Positions 8,754 to 17,363 of a stretch of 64,000 bases of DNA are shown in pieces. Below the pieces are notes generated by a model. That model was not told the DNA's origin, searched no databases, and worked only from the letters and a program-made list of their open reading frames with translations. The stretch spans positions 62,001-126,000 of the forward strand of contig JAMPXP010000002.1 of assembly GCA_023701135.1 (NCBI GenBank). The letters are read 5' to 3'. This stretch comes from Desulfobacula sp. Lineage in GTDB: Bacteria > Desulfobacterota > Desulfobacteria > Desulfobacterales > Desulfobacteraceae. Position 1 is the first letter of the stretch; the number at the start of each line of letters is the position of its first letter. Position numbers and translations under genes: made by a program.

Positions 8754-10370
8754 ATGAAGAATACTTATCAGGTAAATGATGTTGACGTCGATACCCGTGA
8801 CCTGAACGCCCATAAACAGTTATTTGATTTAAATGGGCAGGATTTAACCCCCGGAGAAATGAAAATCATCCTTGATTCTTCGCCGGTGGGGATAACGGTT
8901 GTCAAAAATCGGGCTATGGGCTGGACCAATGAAGCCTTTCACACCATGCTGGGATATGAACCGGACACCCTAAAAGGGAAAAAGGTCCGTATCCTTTATG
9001 CAGATCAGAAAGAGTATGAAAGGGTATGCGTTGACCTTTATTCCCATCTGGACCGGCTTGGTTCCAGCCTTCTGGAAACCAAACTCCTGAGAAAAGACGG
9101 AACAACGCTGACCTGTATGCTCAGGGCTTCAAGACTGGATCTCAAAGATCCATCCAAGGGGATTATTATCGTTATTACGGACATTTCCGAACTGAAGCTG
9201 CTTCAGATTCAGCTTCAGCAGGCCCAGAAAATGGAAGCCATCGGTGTTCTTGCCGGAGGCATTTCCCATGATTTTAACAATATTCTCATGGGGATCCAGG
9301 GCCATTTGTCTTTGATGCAGATTGATTTATCGGCCGTTGAAAAGGTGGCGGCTCATTCCAAGCATATCGGCCGGCTTGTAAAAACCGCAGCGGAACTGAC
9401 AAGCCGTCTGCTTGGGTTTGCCAGAGGGGGGAAATACCGGATTGCGGTATTAAACGTCAATGAACTGGTTGCCATGGCCCTGGATATTTTTAAGTCCACT
9501 CGCAAGGACATCATCCTTCATAAGGTGTTTGAAAAGGAACTTCATCTTGTGGATGCAGACCAATCCCAGCTCGAACAGGTCTTTTTAAATCTTTTTATCA
9601 ATGCTTCCCAGGCCATGCCCGGGCCCGGAGAAATTTTCGTCACCACCCAAAATATCTTTATTGGCGAAGATCATCCCTATCCCTTTGAGGTTCATCCCGG
9701 GCGATATATCAAGGTTACGGTAAAAGACACGGGCATTGGCATGGATATGGAAATCCAGAAAAAAATATTTGATCCCTTTTTTTCAACAAAGGGAGTCGGT
9801 GATAAGAAAGGCAGGGGACTCGGCCTGTCAACCGTATTCGGTATCGTCAAAAATCACAAAGGCTTTATCCTGGTTGAAAGCGAAAAAGGCAAGGGCGCGA
9901 GTTTTCAGATCTGTTTGCCGGCCTCCAATATTATTGATATCAAGGCCATAAAAGAGGAGATTCGTCCCTTTGATCAGGTTCAGAAGGGATCTGAAACCAT
10001 ACTATTGGTGGATGATGAAGAAGAAATCGTCAATGTGGGCAGGAATTTTCTGGAAAAGCTTGGATATAAGCCGTTGGTTGCACGAAACGGTCTGGAAGCT
10101 GTTGAAATATTCAGAACCTACAAAGATCAGATTTCCCTGGTTGTGCTGGACCTCATCATGCCGAGGATGGACGGGAAGCAGGCTTTTCTGGAAATCAAGG
10201 AAATAAAGGCCGATGCAAAAATTCTCATATCTACGGGATATGCCGTTGATGATAAAATTGAAGGGTTTCTGAACCAGGGATGCCATGGATTTATACAAAA
10301 ACCCTTTTCGATAAACGATTTTGCCAGGGCTTTGAGAAAGATCCTGGATAAGGGAATGCCCCTGTCCTAA
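8754..10370 (+). CDS. PAS hybrid sensor histidine kinase with receiver
   Basis: A 538-residue cytosolic hybrid kinase. Order: PAS domain about 35-148 (MGWTNEAFHTMLGYEPD, then ITDISE), HisKA with phospho-acceptor His172 in ISHDFNN, HATPase (NLFINASQAMP, DTGIGMD, GRGLGLSTVFGIV), and a C-terminal receiver with acidic pair near VDDEEE and phospho-acceptor Asp466 in VVLDLIMPRMDG. No membrane segment, so it senses a cytosolic cue. No partner response regulator adjoins it; the receiver may feed a phosphorelay. It converges with the fabG-like gene (4 bp overlap). Ligand unknown. Confidence 0.88.
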   Translation: MKNTYQVNDVDVDTRDLNAHKQLFDLNGQDLTPGEMKIILDSSPVGITVVKNRAMGWTNEAFHTMLGYEPDTLKGKKVRILYADQKEYERVCVDLYSHLDRLGSSLLETKLLRKDGTTLTCMLRASRLDLKDPSKGIIIVITDISELKLLQIQLQQAQKMEAIGVLAGGISHDFNNILMGIQGHLSLMQIDLSAVEKVAAHSKHIGRLVKTAAELTSRLLGFARGGKYRIAVLNVNELVAMALDIFKSTRKDIILHKVFEKELHLVDADQSQLEQVFLNLFINASQAMPGPGEIFVTTQNIFIGEDHPYPFEVHPGRYIKVTVKDTGIGMDMEIQKKIFDPFFSTKGVGDKKGRGLGLSTVFGIVKNHKGFILVESEKGKGASFQICLPASNIIDIKAIKEEIRPFDQVQKGSETILLVDDEEEIVNVGRNFLEKLGYKPLVARNGLEAVEIFRTYKDQISLVVLDLIMPRMDGKQAFLEIKEIKADAKILISTGYAVDDKIEGFLNQGCHGFIQKPFSINDFARALRKILDKGMPLS

Positions 10371-11101
10371 ACCAATCCCCCGTTAACCCCGAGGATTTGA
10401 CCATTAATATAGGCTGCTTTGTCCGAGCATAGAAAGGCAACGGCATGGGCAACCTCCTCCGGCCTTCCAAGCCTTTTGGCAGGGATGGTCTCAATGATCC
10501 GGTCCATATCCATTCCATTCAGCATCCGGGTTTCAATAAATCCGGGTGAAACCGCATTTACCGTGATGTTCCGGTTTCCCACCTCCCTTGCCAAAGCTTT
10601 TGTGGCGCCGATGAGGCCTGATTTGGCGGCTGAATAATTGACCTGGCCGGCATTGCCCATCTGGCCTGCAGCAGACGTCACCGTCACAATCCTGCCGGAT
10701 CTGTTTTTCAGCATCTGTTTTACCACCGGTTTGGTTACATTGTAAAAACTGGTCAGATTGGTGCTGATAACAGATTGCCACGACTCTTCCTTCATCATGG
10801 CCAAAAGCCCGTCATTTCTAATTCCTGCATTATTGACAAGGATATGGAGAGCGCCCTTGTCCTTCAGGATGGTCTGAACCGCTTTTTTTGAATCTTCGGA
10901 ACGGGTCACATCAAAGGGCAGCAAGGCTCCCTGCCCGTTGCGGGCCTCTATGTCTTCAAGGGTTTGAGCAGCAGAAGCCCCGTCGGAAAGGTAATTGATA
11001 TAGACGAAAACCCCTTGTCCGGCCAGTGCAACGGCAACGGCCCTGCCTATTCCCTTTCCCGCCCCTGTGACCAGTGCAATCTTTTCATTGTCTTGAGTCA
11101 T
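10367..11101 (-). CDS. fabG: 3-oxoacyl-ACP reductase-like short-chain dehydrogenase
   Basis: Classical SDR of 244 residues. Cofactor-binding TGAGKGIGRA at the N terminus, NNAG near residue 90, catalytic Ser in VTSAAG, and YSAAKSG (Tyr-x3-Lys). The C-terminal INGQILGVNGGLV is typical of FabG, which reduces 3-oxoacyl-ACP with NADPH in fatty acid synthesis. A good GGAG precedes the ATG. It stands apart from other fab genes, so it may be a second FabG or a different SDR. Confidence 0.8.
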   Translation of the reverse strand: MTQDNEKIALVTGAGKGIGRAVAVALAGQGVFVYINYLSDGASAAQTLEDIEARNGQGALLPFDVTRSEDSKKAVQTILKDKGALHILVNNAGIRNDGLLAMMKEESWQSVISTNLTSFYNVTKPVVKQMLKNRSGRIVTVTSAAGQMGNAGQVNYSAAKSGLIGATKALAREVGNRNITVNAVSPGFIETRMLNGMDMDRIIETIPAKRLGRPEEVAHAVAFLCSDKAAYINGQILGVNGGLV

Positions 11102-11163
11102 GGATTCTCCGATATGATCCGGTATTCATAAATTCCAATAATTAACCTGTCTTGGAAATGTCT

Positions 11164-11319
11164 TTACCATTCAAAAGGATTCATTTCAATAGATCTTATG
11201 GCGCTATGCGCCTGACGGATTTCCATAACCCGGAATTCCATGGCAATTTCCCTGGATTCGGACCTTGGATATGCCTTGATAAAAACCCGGGTTGGTGACA
11301 TAATACACAATTTTTTCAT
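11164..11319 (-). CDS. Possible small protein, unknown
   Basis: A 51-codon frame (MKKLCIMSPTR... ending NPFEW) lies upstream of fabG on the same strand, in the gap before the divergent kinase. It has a plausible composition but no clear ribosome binding site, and may be chance. No family is recognised. Confidence 0.22.
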   Translation of the reverse strand: MKKLCIMSPTRVFIKAYPRSESREIAMEFRVMEIRQAHSAIRSIEMNPFEW

Positions 11320-11338
11320 GGATAGAGAACAGGGTTGA

Positions 11339-12547
11339 ATGGCGCCAGGCAAGATTAAAAATTTGAAAAGAAATCGTAGTCCGGGAAAAACCATTGAAAT
11401 TCTGTTTAAAATATCAGAAGCGGTGGGCAACACGGACAATCTTGAAGAATTGTATAAAGTGATTCATCATCGCCTTGATGAAATTCTCAATGTGAATCAT
11501 TTTTATATTGCCTTATACGATGAAGAAAAGGACGCTATCTTTTTTCCCTTTCATGTGAAAGAAAAAGAGAAGACGTCTGAACCCTTTTTTGATTTCAAGG
11601 CAGTGCTTTCCTATACCAAGCGGGTGATCCAAAGCCGAAAACCCATGATTTTTTATGAGGCAGAGGCTCCAAAGGGGAACGCCGTGATGGGGCAGGCCTT
11701 TGGAAACCTGGGCAAAATAAGGATGGGGGCTCCCTTAATGATTAATGAAAGGGTAAAAGGCGCCATTTTGATTCAAAACGATGGATCGGAAAGAGATTAT
11801 GAAAAAGAGGATTTGGCGCTTTTAACTTCTATTTCCCGGCATATTGCCCTTGCCCTTGAAAGGAAAGAATCAGAAGAACAATTGGCAAACCATCGCCGGA
11901 TGCTTGAGAAAATTTTGAAATCTTTGCCTGTCGGGATTGCTCTTGTCCAGAACCGGGTTTTTAAATGGGTGAACCATGAAATGCTATTTTTGTTCGGCTA
12001 TGAATCCCCCCGGGATTTTGAAAATCAAAGCACCCGGATGATTTATTCAAATGATGAAGACTTTGAAAGGGTTGGTCAAAATATTTATCAGAGCGTTATC
12101 ACGGGCGGAACAGCAGATTATGAAATTGATCTGGTGAAAAAAGACGGCACCCTTTTTCCGGTTCATATCCGGCTTAACTCAAGGGATGATGAAAATCCAA
12201 TGGCGTGGACCATTGCAACCTTTACGGATATCTCCCAGAGGAAGGCCGGTGAAAAGGAAAAATTCGAGAAAGAAAAACTTCAGGGGGTTCTTGAAATGGC
12301 CGGAGCCGTTTGTCACGAAATCAATCAACCCTTGCAGGCCATTTTGGGCTACTCGGAACTCATGTTGATGGGGCATGAATCTCGTCCTATGGAAAAAAAA
12401 GCGCTTCGTTCCATAAAATCCCAGGCCGCCCGGCTGGATAAAATCACGGGAAAATTGTCCGGCATTACCCATTACAGGACGGTTGATTATCCAGGAAATA
12501 CAAAGATTATCGATATCTGGGGAGTGGGAAAGGATATGGAACACTGA
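11339..12547 (+). CDS. GAF-PAS-HisKA sensor protein lacking an ATPase domain
   Basis: A 402-residue cytosolic protein. GAF domain about 15-180 (NVNHFYIALYDEE, RMGAPLMI, ISRHIALALERKESE), PAS about 185-305 (LPVGIALVQNR, GYESP, ATFTDISQRK), then a HisKA dimerisation helix with His326 in VCHEINQPLQ. The protein ends about 75 residues later with HYRTVDYPGNTKIIDI and no HATPase (no N, G1 or G2 boxes). Related Desulfobacterales proteins with this ending come to mind, so this is probably the natural form, not a truncation. It may need a partner kinase for phosphorylation. Confidence 0.8.
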   Translation: MAPGKIKNLKRNRSPGKTIEILFKISEAVGNTDNLEELYKVIHHRLDEILNVNHFYIALYDEEKDAIFFPFHVKEKEKTSEPFFDFKAVLSYTKRVIQSRKPMIFYEAEAPKGNAVMGQAFGNLGKIRMGAPLMINERVKGAILIQNDGSERDYEKEDLALLTSISRHIALALERKESEEQLANHRRMLEKILKSLPVGIALVQNRVFKWVNHEMLFLFGYESPRDFENQSTRMIYSNDEDFERVGQNIYQSVITGGTADYEIDLVKKDGTLFPVHIRLNSRDDENPMAWTIATFTDISQRKAGEKEKFEKEKLQGVLEMAGAVCHEINQPLQAILGYSELMLMGHESRPMEKKALRSIKSQAARLDKITGKLSGITHYRTVDYPGNTKIIDIWGVGKDMEH

Positions 12548-12572
12548 TGAGCCAAAAAGAGCTTATAAAAAA

Positions 12573-12905
12573 TCACTGGGCCTGCGACAAAGCCCTTGTT
12601 TTTTGTGCCAGGGAATCAAGGTTTTTTTCAACAAAAGCCCTTAAATTTCTATCCGGATCAAGCCGGTCTGAATAATAGTTCAGCACCCACCAGAGGCTGT
12701 TCAATTTTTCAGGATCATCCTGCCACCAGAACACCGATTCCCTTATGGCCGCCGATGAGGTGAACTCCTTATTGATTTTGATATAAAATTCATGACACAT
12801 GGTGCGGGTAATGGGTTTCAGGCTCAGGGTCTTTACCGTATTCCTGTTGATCATTACCGCCTCCTTGGAACTGTTACCGTTCTTAACTGAAGCAACCCGA
12901 GTCAT
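12573..12905 (-). CDS. Small conserved-looking hypothetical protein
   Basis: A 110-residue protein with no recognised domain, signal peptide or membrane segment. It is rich in charged and aromatic residues (SVFWWQDDPEKL, SLWWVLNYYSD). The ATG at 12905 is preceded by a good AGGAG, which supports expression. It lies between the GAF-PAS protein (convergent) and the divergent cobU operon. Function unknown. Confidence 0.6.
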   Translation of the reverse strand: MTRVASVKNGNSSKEAVMINRNTVKTLSLKPITRTMCHEFYIKINKEFTSSAAIRESVFWWQDDPEKLNSLWWVLNYYSDRLDPDRNLRAFVEKNLDSLAQKTRALSQAQ

Positions 12906-13032
12906 TTTTTAAAACTCCTACATCAATCAAAACCGAAAGTAAAGCACAAATATGAATTGATTTTTAAGTTGCCAATCCCTTGGGGAATGAGATAAATTGA
13001 AAAAAAATTAATCTGAAACAGCTCACTACGGG

Positions 13033-13587
13033 ATGGTTTGCACATTGGAAAAAAAGATAACCTTTGTCATCGGCGGCTGCAGAAGCGGGAAAAGTTCATT
13101 TGCCCTGGATCAAGCCAACAAAGCTGCCAAAAAGGATAAATATTTTATTGCCACTTCCCAGCCGTTGGATCAGGAAATGGAAAGGCGGGTGGAAAAGCAT
13201 CAGAAGGAAAGGGGAAAAGATTGGCAGACCATTGAAGAACCTGTCCTGATACATGAAATTGTAAATGAATACTCAGGCAAAGCGGATGTAATTCTGATCG
13301 ATTGCCTGACCCTCTGGCTGTCCAATCTTTTATATCATTCCTATGACGCTGACGCTATCCTTGAGATTCTGGATCAATTTGAGAGGGCCCTTTTACGCTG
13401 CCAATGTCCTGTTTTTCTGGTATCCAATGAGGTCGGCCTGGGGATCATTCCGGAAAACAAGCTTGCCCGGGAGTTCAGGGACCTTGCAGGAATGATCCAT
13501 CAGCGTGTGGCAAGGATATCGGACAGGGTTGTCATGACCGTTGCCGGAATCGATGTGGAAATTAAGCCGGGGCAGACGTTAAGATGA
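13033..13587 (+). CDS. cobU: Adenosylcobinamide kinase / adenosylcobinamide-phosphate guanylyltransferase
   Basis: CobU phosphorylates adenosylcobinamide and then transfers GMP to it, activating it for nucleotide-loop attachment. P-loop GGCRSGKS at about residues 14-21, and a His in VEKHQKERGKDW matching the guanylylated region. 184 residues is normal. The start at ATG 13033 lacks an obvious ribosome binding site; a TTG at 13045 is an alternative. It heads a run of cobalamin genes, each overlapping or nearly touching the next. I saw no cobalamin riboswitch upstream. Confidence 0.9.
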   Translation: MVCTLEKKITFVIGGCRSGKSSFALDQANKAAKKDKYFIATSQPLDQEMERRVEKHQKERGKDWQTIEEPVLIHEIVNEYSGKADVILIDCLTLWLSNLLYHSYDADAILEILDQFERALLRCQCPVFLVSNEVGLGIIPENKLAREFRDLAGMIHQRVARISDRVVMTVAGIDVEIKPGQTLR

Positions 13588-14531
13588 GATATCGTCATAT
13601 TTTTGGTCCGATTCCTTCCCGGCGGCTCGGTATATCCCTGGGGATTGACCTTGTCACTCATAAAACATGCAGCATGGACTGCGTTTATTGCGAGTGCGGA
13701 AAAACAACCGAACTCACCCTTGAACCCAAAGAATATGTTTCGTATGAGGATGTGGTAAAAGAATTGGATGATTACCTGGAACATCATCCTGATCCGGATT
13801 ATATCACTTTCTCAGGATCAGGTGAGCCCACATTGAATACATGCCTGGGCCATGTGATCGATCATATCAGATCCAGGCGGCCCCACATCAAAGTGGCGGT
13901 ACTGACCAATTCAACCTTGATTCTCAACCCTTCCGTATGGCAGGCGCTTTTAAAAGCGGATCTTGTTCTTCCTTCTCTTGATGCAGTTTCCAAAAAAGCT
14001 TTTGCAAAGATCAACCGGCCCCATAAAGGAATTGATGCACAAGAGGTCGCAAAGGGGATTGAAGCGTTTGCAAAGGCATTCAAGGGAAAAATCTGGCTGG
14101 AAGTCCTGATTCTTCCGGGGTTGAATGACAGGGTATCGGATCTGGCCGAGCTGAAAGACGCCATCCACAGAATTCATCCGGACAGGCTTCAGATCAATAC
14201 CCTGGACCGTCCCGGAACTCTTACCCATATCAAACCTGCATCCAGATCGGATCTGGAACGGGTTGCAGAAATTCTCGACTTCCCGGACACCGAGATCATC
14301 GCAAGGGTCGGTATGGATATCCAGGCCCGGGCAAAACGGGACGACATCAGGGCGGTTATCATTGACGCCATCCACCGAAGGCCCTGTACAAAAGAGGATC
14401 TTTTAAAAATCCTGGGGGTTGAAAGAGAAGAGATTGACGCCTGCATCAACCTCCTTTTGCAGGAAAAATTAATCGTCGGTAAAATTGAGGAACGGGGCAT
14501 TTTCTTTCAAACGGTAAAAGAACCGACATGA
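13584..14531 (+). CDS. Radical SAM protein (COG0731 type) in the cobalamin operon
   Basis: A 315-residue protein that begins IFGPIPSRRLG and carries the radical SAM motif C-x3-C-x2-C in CSMDCVYCECG, about residues 32-39, followed by the TFSGSGEPTLN strand. The C-terminal 70 residues look like a winged helix (DIRAVIIDAIHRRPCTKEDLLKILG). The family has no firm function that I can name; related proteins are distant from the wybutosine enzyme TYW1. It overlaps cobU and cobS by ATGA, so co-expression with cobalamin genes is likely. A role in cobamide metabolism is inference only. Confidence 0.78.
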   Translation: MRYRHIFGPIPSRRLGISLGIDLVTHKTCSMDCVYCECGKTTELTLEPKEYVSYEDVVKELDDYLEHHPDPDYITFSGSGEPTLNTCLGHVIDHIRSRRPHIKVAVLTNSTLILNPSVWQALLKADLVLPSLDAVSKKAFAKINRPHKGIDAQEVAKGIEAFAKAFKGKIWLEVLILPGLNDRVSDLAELKDAIHRIHPDRLQINTLDRPGTLTHIKPASRSDLERVAEILDFPDTEIIARVGMDIQARAKRDDIRAVIIDAIHRRPCTKEDLLKILGVEREEIDACINLLLQEKLIVGKIEERGIFFQTVKEPT

Positions 14532-15280
14532 AACAATTTTTTACGGATTTCAGATCGGCCATTCTTTTTATTACCATTCTTCCGGCAGGAAAGGGGGTGG
14601 CCTATTCCCCCCTGGGCATGATCCGGTTCTTCCCCCTGGTGGGGCTTCTGGTGGGCGGGCTTCTCATCCTGTTTGACCTCATGGTTTCCCGTTTCTGGCC
14701 CCTTTCGGTGGTATCGGTTCTGGATGTTCTTTTCCTTGTGGCCGTCACCGGAGCCTTCCATCTGGATGGCCTTGGCGACACGGCCGACGGGATGTTCAGC
14801 CATCGGCCCAAAGAAAGGGTCCTTGAAATCATGAAGGACAGTCGCACGGGGATGATGGGGCTTGTGGCCGTGGTCTCGGTTCTTCTGCTGAAAACAGCAG
14901 GGATATTTGCCGTTAAATCGGCTTTAACCCAGGGCCAATCCCTTCTGATGTTTTTCATCATTCCTTCCTATTCCAGGTCGGCCATGATCTTCGGCATCCG
15001 GCATTTAAAATACGGCAGGCAGGATGCCGGGACCGGGCTTGATTTGTTTGAAAAACCCCTTGGGCCCAAAGATTTTATATTTGTGGGGATTCCTGTGGTC
15101 ATATCCCTTTTTTTAGGCTATAAGGGCCTGGTTTTGAATATGGTTTTTATTGCAGCCCTGGTTTTGATCCTGGGGTTTTATAAAAAGAAACTGAATTGCA
15201 TTACAGGGGACATGCTGGGTGCCATGAACGAGATCACGGAAGCTGTGTTGTTTCTGGCAGCCGGGGCATTGATCCTTTAA
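14528..15280 (+). CDS. cobS: Adenosylcobinamide-GDP ribazoletransferase (cobalamin synthase)
   Basis: Integral membrane enzyme joining adenosylcobinamide-GDP and alpha-ribazole (phosphate) to give the cobamide. The 250-residue length is normal. Features are the hydrophobic segments along the protein and the family motif FHLDGLGDTADGMF near residue 80, with DSRTGMMG following. Overlaps the radical SAM gene by ATGA. Partner of CobU upstream. Confidence 0.92.
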   Translation: MKQFFTDFRSAILFITILPAGKGVAYSPLGMIRFFPLVGLLVGGLLILFDLMVSRFWPLSVVSVLDVLFLVAVTGAFHLDGLGDTADGMFSHRPKERVLEIMKDSRTGMMGLVAVVSVLLLKTAGIFAVKSALTQGQSLLMFFIIPSYSRSAMIFGIRHLKYGRQDAGTGLDLFEKPLGPKDFIFVGIPVVISLFLGYKGLVLNMVFIAALVLILGFYKKKLNCITGDMLGAMNEITEAVLFLAAGALIL

Positions 15281-15294
15281 AAAGGAAAATATCC

Positions 15295-16380
15295 ATGATT
15301 ACGGGTCATGGCGGAAATAAAAGAAAGCTGGCAGAAAAACTGGGCTGCGCCCTTGAAGAGATCATTGACATGAGCAGCAACCTGAACCCCCTGGGACCGC
15401 CGGAGACCATCGAGTCCTTCATCTGTGGGAATGTGATGAAAATAAGGTCCCTGCCGGACCCGGATGCGGCCTCCATGAGAGCAGGGTTTGCAAGATTCCA
15501 TGGGGTGGATGAAAACCGGGTCATTGCGGGAAACGGCACCACCTGGTTTATCTATATTCTCCCCCTTGCCCTGGGGTCAAAAAAGATTCTCATTGCAGGC
15601 CCCACCTATTCGGATTACAGGGATGCCTGCCTCATGTACCATAGGGATGCTGAGCATTGTCTTGCAAGGCCGGAAAATGGCTTTCAACCGGATGTGGATG
15701 AGATATCCCGGCTGGCTGCAGAAGCGGACACGGTATTCCTCTGCAATCCCGGCAACCCCACGGGCGCACTGATGTCAAAGGACGGGATAGAATATTTGCT
15801 GAAAACGCATAAAAATACGAGGTTCATCATTGATGAGTCCTATCTTCCCTTTGTGGAAAACGATGAAGACATCTCCCTTGTATCGGAAACAGGGTATGAA
15901 AATCTCATCGTGCTCTCCTCCATGTCGAAGATCTATCGAATTCCAGGCCTCCGCACTGGATTTTTAAGCGGAGACCCTGGAACCGTTGAAAAGATCATGG
16001 CCTTTTATCAGCCCTGGAGCGTCAATGCCCTGGCCCAGGCCGTGATTGAGCATATTTACCATCATCCCGAAGCCATTGAACCGTTTTTAAAAAAAACAAG
16101 AAACTATGTCAGGGCGGAACGGCAAAGATTTGTGGAGAGTCTCAGGGGAGTGAGCGGATTGGAATTGTTTGATTCAACCACCTGTTTTATCCTGGCCCGC
16201 CTGGAAAACGGTCGGACCTCCGGTGAATTCTGTGAATGCATCGGTCAACACCGGGTCCTGATCCGGGATTGTTCCAATTTTATGGGTTTATCCGATCAAT
16301 ACGTGCGGTTTTCCCTGAAGAAAAGGGAGGCCAATGACCATCTCTCGGCCCTGGTCCGAAAGGCCCTGGCCCATGGGTGA
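15295..16380 (+). CDS. cobD: Threonine-phosphate decarboxylase (CobD, PLP-dependent)
   Basis: Class I/II aminotransferase-fold enzyme that decarboxylates L-threonine-phosphate to (R)-1-amino-2-propanol phosphate, used by CbiB. 361 residues from ATG 15295 (MITGHGGNK), preceded by AAAGGA. Signs: CNPGNPTGA, DESYLPF, and the PLP lysine in SSMSKIYRIPGLRTGF. In-frame codons back to 15196 lie inside cobS, so the later ATG is preferred. It is placed between cobS and cbiB, as expected. Confidence 0.9.
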   Translation: MITGHGGNKRKLAEKLGCALEEIIDMSSNLNPLGPPETIESFICGNVMKIRSLPDPDAASMRAGFARFHGVDENRVIAGNGTTWFIYILPLALGSKKILIAGPTYSDYRDACLMYHRDAEHCLARPENGFQPDVDEISRLAAEADTVFLCNPGNPTGALMSKDGIEYLLKTHKNTRFIIDESYLPFVENDEDISLVSETGYENLIVLSSMSKIYRIPGLRTGFLSGDPGTVEKIMAFYQPWSVNALAQAVIEHIYHHPEAIEPFLKKTRNYVRAERQRFVESLRGVSGLELFDSTTCFILARLENGRTSGEFCECIGQHRVLIRDCSNFMGLSDQYVRFSLKKREANDHLSALVRKALAHG

Positions 16381-17323
16381 TATTCAATGGTACGTGGTCC
16401 TGGGGGCCTTTATTCTGGACCATATCCTGGGAGATCCCGGATTCCTGCCCCACCCGGTGGTGTATATGGGAAAGGCCATTGGTTTTTTTGAACCTCGGTT
16501 TCGGAAATGGTTTAAAAACCTCCTGGTTTCAGGTTTTTTCTTTGCCCTTTTTCTCATCTTCTCCACCTGGGCCCTGGCCTTTTGCGCCATTGCCCTTTCC
16601 ATGAAGGTCCATCCCGGCTTTGGCGATCTGGTCCAGGGTATCCTGCTGTTTTTCTGTTTTTCCTCCAGAAGCCTTGAAAAAGCTGCCTTAAAAGTCTTCC
16701 GGGCCCTTGAGGCCCATGATATGGAAGCCGCACGCCGGGCCGTATCCATGATTGTGGGACGGCAGACGCAGACCCTGGATGAAAAGGGTGTCACCCGGGC
16801 TGCCGTGGAAACGGTGGCTGAAAATTTTGTGGACGGATTTTTATCCCCCCTGTTTTTTGCCTTGCTGGGCGGGGTTCCCCTTGCCCTTGCCTATAAAATG
16901 GTCAATACCCTGGATTCCATGGTGGGGTATCGAAACGAGACTTATCTGCTTTTCGGCCGGGCTTCGGCAAGGATAGACGACCTGGCCAATTTCATCCCGG
17001 CACGGATTTCCGTTCTTATCATCGGTCTGAGCGCCTTTCTTCTGTCGTTTAAGACAGGGGCCCTGGCCCTGAAGACAGGTTTTTCTCAAGGCTCCCGCCA
17101 CAAAAGCCCCAATTCAGGATATCCTGAAGCCGCTTTTTCAGGGGCCCTTGAGGTCAGACTCGGAGGCCCGAATGTTTACCACGGCACCCTTGTTGAAAAA
17201 CCCTTCATTGGAAGCCGGTTTCCTGATCCCGGCAAGGAAAAGATCTGCCAGGCGTGCCGGTTGATGATGGCCGCTTCATGGGCTGCTCTTTTAATTTCAT
17301 GCTTTATTCTTTTTGTTTTTTAA
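16334..17323 (+). CDS. cbiB: Adenosylcobinamide-phosphate synthase (CbiB)
   Basis: Integral membrane enzyme coupling the aminopropanol arm to adenosylcobyric acid. 329 residues with several hydrophobic segments. Family motifs: LDHILGDP and HPVVYMGK near the N terminus, VDGFLSPLFFALLGG, KMVNTLDSMVGY, and PNSGYPEAAFSGAL. ATG 16334 has GGGAGG close upstream and overlaps cobD by 47 bp; ATG 16373 (MGDIQWYV) would give a 316-residue form nearer the usual length. Confidence 0.9.
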   Translation: MTISRPWSERPWPMGDIQWYVVLGAFILDHILGDPGFLPHPVVYMGKAIGFFEPRFRKWFKNLLVSGFFFALFLIFSTWALAFCAIALSMKVHPGFGDLVQGILLFFCFSSRSLEKAALKVFRALEAHDMEAARRAVSMIVGRQTQTLDEKGVTRAAVETVAENFVDGFLSPLFFALLGGVPLALAYKMVNTLDSMVGYRNETYLLFGRASARIDDLANFIPARISVLIIGLSAFLLSFKTGALALKTGFSQGSRHKSPNSGYPEAAFSGALEVRLGGPNVYHGTLVEKPFIGSRFPDPGKEKICQACRLMMAASWAALLISCFILFVF

Positions 17324-17363
17324 GATAACCTTAATGAAAATGACCGGCTGCAGAAAAAAGAAA

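Noticed and set aside
12906-13032. Possible cobalamin riboswitch upstream of cobU
   Set aside because: I looked for the B12-box GCCACTG and a matching layout and did not find it on either strand.
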